A stretch of DNA of 15,895 bases from DATKMS01 sp041497995 (lineage in GTDB: Bacteria; Desulfobacterota; Binatia; HRBIN30). Shown here in pieces: positions 13,481 to 15,895 of this stretch (positions are counted from its first letter, which is position 1; the number at the start of each line of letters is the position of its first letter). The notes beneath the pieces were generated by a model that was given only the letters and a program-made list of their open reading frames with translations, was not told the DNA's origin and made no database searches. Where the stretch lies: positions 1-15,895 of the forward strand of contig JBGQHM010000122.1 in NCBI GenBank assembly GCA_041497995.1, given 5' to 3'. The translations under genes and the position numbers were made by a program.

Positions 13481-13652
13481 CTCCCTCCCCCGACGACGAC
13501 AGCACTCTCCTCCAGCGCATCAAAGCCGGCGATCAGGCCGCGGAAGCCGACCTGTTCTGGAAATACCAACACGGCGTGCTTCGGGAAGCCATGCGAGGAC
13601 GCCTCGTGGAAGCAGACGCCGAGGAGGTGGCCAGCGCCGTGCTCTGCACCAT
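13439..13652. repeat. Perfect 36-bp inverted repeat around the sigma start
   Basis: Positions 13439-13474 are the exact reverse complement of 13617-13652, with no mismatch over 36 bp. The arms enclose 142 bp that hold the sigma ATG (13477) and its first 46 codons. The downstream arm codes for residues 47-59 of sigma region 2 (AEEVASAVLCT), so the upstream arm is an inverted copy of coding sequence. In RNA the arms would form a 36-bp stem. The upstream arm contains CACCTCCTC, an anti-Shine-Dalgarno-like string, just before the start codon. Confidence 0.9.
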
Positions 13653-14103
13653 GTTGGACAACGCTCACGCAGGTAAGCTGAAGGGGAACATTCGCCCGTG
13701 GTTGATGAAGGTCACCAAGAACCGCGTGATAGACTGGCTGCGAGAGCGGGGGACAGAAGACAAGCGGCAGGCCGCGGTTGCGGAGGAACTGATGCTGGCC
13801 AGTCCGGGCTCGGAAGGCGAGAGCGCGTCAGTGGTGCCGTATTCGAAGCTCCTGGTACGGCAAGCCATGGCACGAATCCGGGAAAGGGAGGAGAAGCAGG
13901 GAAAATCGGCCGAAGGCTGGAGCTACAGCGAGATCCTCACGTGGATCTCTGGAAGCAACGAACTTGCTGACATGGCGAAGTGGATGGGAACCAGCGAGAA
14001 TACGGCTCGGCAGCGTAAGTTCAGGGCGCAACAGATGCTTCGGGAAGAGGTCGAGACGCTGCGCGCACGAGGCGAAGTCGTCAAAGAAGAAAAGGACCGG
14101 TGA
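13477..14103 (+). CDS. ECF-like sigma-70 family RNA polymerase sigma factor
   Basis: A 208-aa protein. Region 2 spans about residues 10-92: it opens with LLQRIKAGDQAAEADLFWKY and closes with IRPWLMKVTKNRVIDWLRER, the expected core-binding and -10-melting helices. Region 4 covers about 145-195 with a recognisable HTH (NELADMAKWMGTSENTARQRKFRAQQML). It should direct RNA polymerase to a small set of promoters. No Shine-Dalgarno precedes the ATG; the start was chosen because region 2 needs this N-terminus and because of the ATGA overlap with a leader ORF. The XRE-type gene begins 7 bp after the stop and is probably co-transcribed. There is no classical anti-sigma membrane protein, so the XRE protein or ImmA peptidase may supply control. 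The 36-bp inverted repeat around the start is unusual. Confidence 0.82.
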   Translation: MTPSPDDDSTLLQRIKAGDQAAEADLFWKYQHGVLREAMRGRLVEADAEEVASAVLCTMLDNAHAGKLKGNIRPWLMKVTKNRVIDWLRERGTEDKRQAAVAEELMLASPGSEGESASVVPYSKLLVRQAMARIREREEKQGKSAEGWSYSEILTWISGSNELADMAKWMGTSENTARQRKFRAQQMLREEVETLRARGEVVKEEKDR

Positions 14104-14110
14104 CCACTTG

Positions 14111-14746
14111 ATGACCGAGAGGAAAAAGAAACAGCCCTCCGAAGAGGCCGAGCTGGAAAAGATCGAGGCTTTGCTGGTGGAGCTGGGTCAGGACCAGTCA
14201 AGCGCCGTCGGTGGTTCGGAGCCTCCTGCCGGCGCTGGTGAGCGCGTCTGGGCCAAGGTGCGGGGGAACCGCGAATTGCATCGGCGGATGAGAGAAGCGC
14301 AGAGGGCTCTGGCAGAGCAGACGCTGTCCTTTCGAGAGCTACTGGCGCGTCTTCGTGAGCGGGTGGGTATCGACGCCGGACAAGCGGCCCTGGCTTCGGG
14401 GGTGGATGCTCGAGAGTTTCTTGGCTTGGAGCAGGGGAGTGTGGACCCATTGAGGTTGTCACCCGAGAAGATGGCAAGGCTCATGGAGACCTTCTCAATG
14501 CCGTTAGCCCTCGTGGAGCGCAGCTTGAGCGCGACGGCTGAGTTCCGGACCGCAGCGAAGGCGCCAAGTGTTCCGCTGGCGCGGTCAACAGGTGCGGCTG
14601 CGGCGTCGGCGAGAAGAGTCGCGATGGCAGATATGGAAGCTGTGTTAGCGGAGAAGCGCCTCCAGAAGGAACAGAGGGTTCTTCACGGATTCCTTGAACG
14701 GGTCCGTGCCGTGCTCGATCGTTGGGGGCTCGAGTCGCTCCTCTGA
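14111..14746 (+). CDS. XRE-type helix-turn-helix protein
   Basis: A 211-aa protein with a charged, probably coiled N-terminal part (1-75), a Cro/C1-like HTH at about 73-130 (FRELLARLRERVGIDAGQAA, then REFLGLEQGS and a FSMPLALVERSL helix), an Ala/Ser/Pro-rich linker (about 145-170) and a helical C-terminus. It follows the sigma gene by 7 bp. The start is the ATG at 14111; AAGGA lies about 14 nt upstream, and an open frame further left only shadows the sigma gene. In many mobile elements an XRE repressor is inactivated by a neighbouring ImmA/IrrE peptidase; here such a peptidase lies convergent to it. It may repress the region or hold the sigma factor, but which is not shown. A -1 frame change at its end would extend it by 53 residues. 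Confidence 0.75.
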   Translation: MTERKKKQPSEEAELEKIEALLVELGQDQSSAVGGSEPPAGAGERVWAKVRGNRELHRRMREAQRALAEQTLSFRELLARLRERVGIDAGQAALASGVDAREFLGLEQGSVDPLRLSPEKMARLMETFSMPLALVERSLSATAEFRTAAKAPSVPLARSTGAAAASARRVAMADMEAVLAEKRLQKEQRVLHGFLERVRAVLDRWGLESLL

Positions 14747-14904
14747 CGGAGCGGACCCGTTCAGAGCAGGTTGTGGTACTTCAGCGCTACATAGACAACG
14801 GAAGAGGTGACGAGGAAACGCTGCGCGAGTTGTTCGGGGGACAGCGGCGGTTGGGCGCCCGCTTTGAGAGCGCCGCGAAGGGAGTGTTGAAAGCCTGGGA
14901 TTGA
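14743..14904 (+). CDS. Small coupled ORF or frameshifted XRE C-terminal extension
   Basis: The -1 frame after the XRE stop reads TERTRSEQVVVLQRYIDNGR and continues to FESAAKGVLKAWD, ending at TGA 14902-14904. It looks like real protein sequence: amphipathic, rich in Glu, Arg and Leu. It has no ATG. It could begin at CTG 14743, which overlaps the XRE TGA as CTGA, or the XRE protein could be lengthened by a -1 slip or an assembly indel at CTCCTCTGA. I do not recognise the family. The last 118 bp overlap the ImmA gene on the other strand. Confidence 0.4.
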   Translation: MTERTRSEQVVVLQRYIDNGRGDEETLRELFGGQRRLGARFESAAKGVLKAWD

Positions 14905-15347
14905 TCGCCTTCGGGCACGTTCGGTCGAGATGGCTTGGGCCTCAGCCCGATGAGAATCGGGCGAGGGACGAGAATCTCATTCGCGAAGTTGTTTGCTTCG
15001 ACCTCGGAGTCCGAGTCGTGCTCGGGATGGATGTCGTCCGGCGGATGATCGATGTCGATGACGCCCCTCCCCTCGAAATAGTTATGGCCGAGCACGTAGT
15101 GCCCGAACTCATGGGCCATTGAGAAGCGCTGGCGTTTCGGGTCGTCGTCCGCGTTGATGGCGACCACCCTCTCTTCGCGGTAGAGAAGCCCCCCGACAGG
15201 TGACCTGCCCCAGTGCCGGAACTCTACCTCGAGCCGTTCCCTTGCGAGGATGTCGGCGATGGGCGTGCCTGGCGTGGCGATGCCGTATTTCGCGACGAAC
15301 TTCCGGGCCAGGGCCCGGATCTGCTCGCAGCGCGGCCTCTCCACCAT
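14787..15347 (-). CDS. ImmA/IrrE family metallo-endopeptidase, altered C-terminus
   Basis: A 186-aa zinc peptidase of the COG2856 type. The N-terminal helix (CEQIRALARKFVAKYG) and the PIADILARERLEVEF segment are typical. The zinc motif HEFGH is at 79-83, and SEVEANNFANEILVP at 114-128 supplies the glutamate helix. Start: ATG at 15347 with GGGAGG 7 nt before it; the frame is open further upstream but not family-like. Such enzymes cut XRE-type repressors to relieve repression, and an XRE gene is adjacent, although convergent rather than in the same operon. From about residue 131 the chain turns Arg/Pro/Ser-rich (RPKPSRPNVPEGDQ, SVSSSPLPLSM) and lies antisense to the small plus-strand ORF, so its native end may have been lost and the frame read on to a chance stop. 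Confidence 0.85.
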   Translation of the reverse strand: MVERPRCEQIRALARKFVAKYGIATPGTPIADILARERLEVEFRHWGRSPVGGLLYREERVVAINADDDPKRQRFSMAHEFGHYVLGHNYFEGRGVIDIDHPPDDIHPEHDSDSEVEANNFANEILVPRPILIGLRPKPSRPNVPEGDQSQAFNTPFAALSKRAPNRRCPPNNSRSVSSSPLPLSM

Positions 15348-15369
15348 AGCTGTCCCTCCCACGATCGAA

Positions 15370-15429
15370 GCACCCTTGTAACGCACCCTCGTAGTAGGGG
15401 GTAGAGGCGCTGCGTCCAATGGCAGCGCC
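15370..15429. promoter_or_regulatory. Repeat elements in the ImmA/GIY-YIG divergent promoter region
   Basis: The 124-bp gap between the two divergent genes contains a direct repeat GCACCCTYGTA, starting at 15370 and 15383 (13-bp period, one mismatch), and an 8-bp perfect inverted repeat GGCGCTGC/GCAGCGCC (15406-15413 with 15422-15429, 8-nt centre). These could be operator sites controlling both genes, for instance for the nearby XRE protein. No clear -35/-10 boxes are visible. Confidence 0.4.
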
Positions 15430-15471
15430 GATAACCCATGAATGCCCCCGGGGTGGGGCGAAGGAGGCAAG

Positions 15472-15855
15472 ATGAGCGTGGGGCTTTCTGGGCAAGGGAC
15501 CACAATCACGTGGTCGGCGTTCCACTTACTGACAGAGCAGGAGATCCGGACGTACGTGCCGAAGAGCCCGGGGGTGTACCTGATATGGGTGAAGCTCCAG
15601 AACGGGAAGTGGCGGTGCTTCTACGTAGGCCAGGCTTTGGACCTGGAGGAGCGCCTGCTTACACACCTCTCGCCGAGTAATCCGAACACCTGCATCCAGA
15701 CCCACGTTCGCGACCACATCTGCGGGTTTGAGTTTGCGAAGGTGGCGCGGCAGAGCGACCGGGACGGGATCGAGAAGTTCCTGTACGACCACTTTCGCCC
15801 GGAGTGCAATCAGCAGGTTCCGGGCGGCACAGCGATCCCGGTCAACGTCCCGTGA
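15472..15855 (+). CDS. GIY-YIG domain protein
   Basis: A 127-aa protein that is almost entirely one GIY-YIG nuclease-fold domain. The first strand carries SPGVYLIWV (32-40), with GVY in place of GIY, and the second CFYVGQALDLEERLLTHL (49-66), with YVG in place of YIG and arginine R61 on the following helix. The metal-binding glutamate is E101 in DGIEKFLYDHF, and N113 in ECNQQ is the conserved late asparagine. All expected catalytic positions are present, so single-strand nicking or cleavage activity is plausible. The substrate is unknown and there is no extra DNA-binding domain. AAGGAGG precedes the ATG by 4 nt; an in-frame ATG 30 nt upstream lacks such a site. It diverges from the ImmA gene. 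The last 40 bases of the window after it hold nothing I can support. Confidence 0.8.
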   Translation: MSVGLSGQGTTITWSAFHLLTEQEIRTYVPKSPGVYLIWVKLQNGKWRCFYVGQALDLEERLLTHLSPSNPNTCIQTHVRDHICGFEFAKVARQSDRDGIEKFLYDHFRPECNQQVPGGTAIPVNVP

Positions 15856-15895
15856 GCGAAGGCGAAGAGAACGCCGCCGTACTCAGAGTTCTCCC

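Noticed and set aside
13312..13668. Minus-strand ORF containing AEEVASAVLCT, resembling part of the sigma factor
   Set aside because: The resemblance comes only from the 36-bp inverted repeat; sequence on either side is not sigma-like.

Overview
This is a GC-rich window from a Gram-negative-type bacterium, probably environmental. The signs are a lipoprotein signal, a periplasmic c-type haem motif in a sensor kinase, and an NtrC-class activator. A methylmalonyl-CoA epimerase, an LLM flavin oxidoreductase, an SDR, an amidohydrolase relic and a multihaem cytochrome together recall Desulfobacterota-like or Binatota-like genomes. That placement is inference from gene content only; the window has no rRNA or other phylogenetic marker.

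Left part (1-5764, plus strand), metabolism: ilvD (dihydroxy-acid dehydratase); a canonical methylmalonyl-CoA epimerase followed by a diverged paralogue that has lost two metal-ligand positions; an SDR oxidoreductase; a YjbQ-family protein; an LLM-class (luciferase-like) flavin oxidoreductase; and the decayed C-terminal end of an N-acyl-D-amino-acid-deacylase-type amidohydrolase.

Centre (5768-12408, minus strand), an electron-transfer and signalling cluster: a membrane sensor kinase with a CxxCH haem motif in its periplasmic domain, then an NtrC-type sigma-54 activator 10 bp downstream, then a 994-residue lipoprotein cytochrome with a 41-triplet collagen-like stalk, two beta-type domains and nine CxxCH motifs, then a stand-alone receiver closely related to the activator's own receiver. 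Between activator and cytochrome lie three 16-bp dyad sites spaced 31 and 22 bp apart, and a weak sigma-54 (-24/-12) candidate about 38 bp before the cytochrome start codon. I read this as one regulatory circuit: the haem-bearing kinase senses redox state or a ligand, the activator binds the three sites, and the surface cytochrome is induced.

Right part (12409-15895), an accessory region: a DEDDh exonuclease-like protein, an ECF-like sigma factor, an XRE-type HTH protein, a small coupled ORF, a convergent ImmA/IrrE metallopeptidase and a divergent GIY-YIG domain protein. A perfect 36-bp inverted repeat brackets the start of the sigma gene, and a 13-codon leader ORF coincides with the upstream arm. 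The ImmA 3' end runs antisense through the small ORF, which suggests a rearranged junction. The sigma/XRE/ImmA set resembles mobile-element-derived proteolysis-controlled switches, but I saw no integrase, attachment site or CRISPR array.
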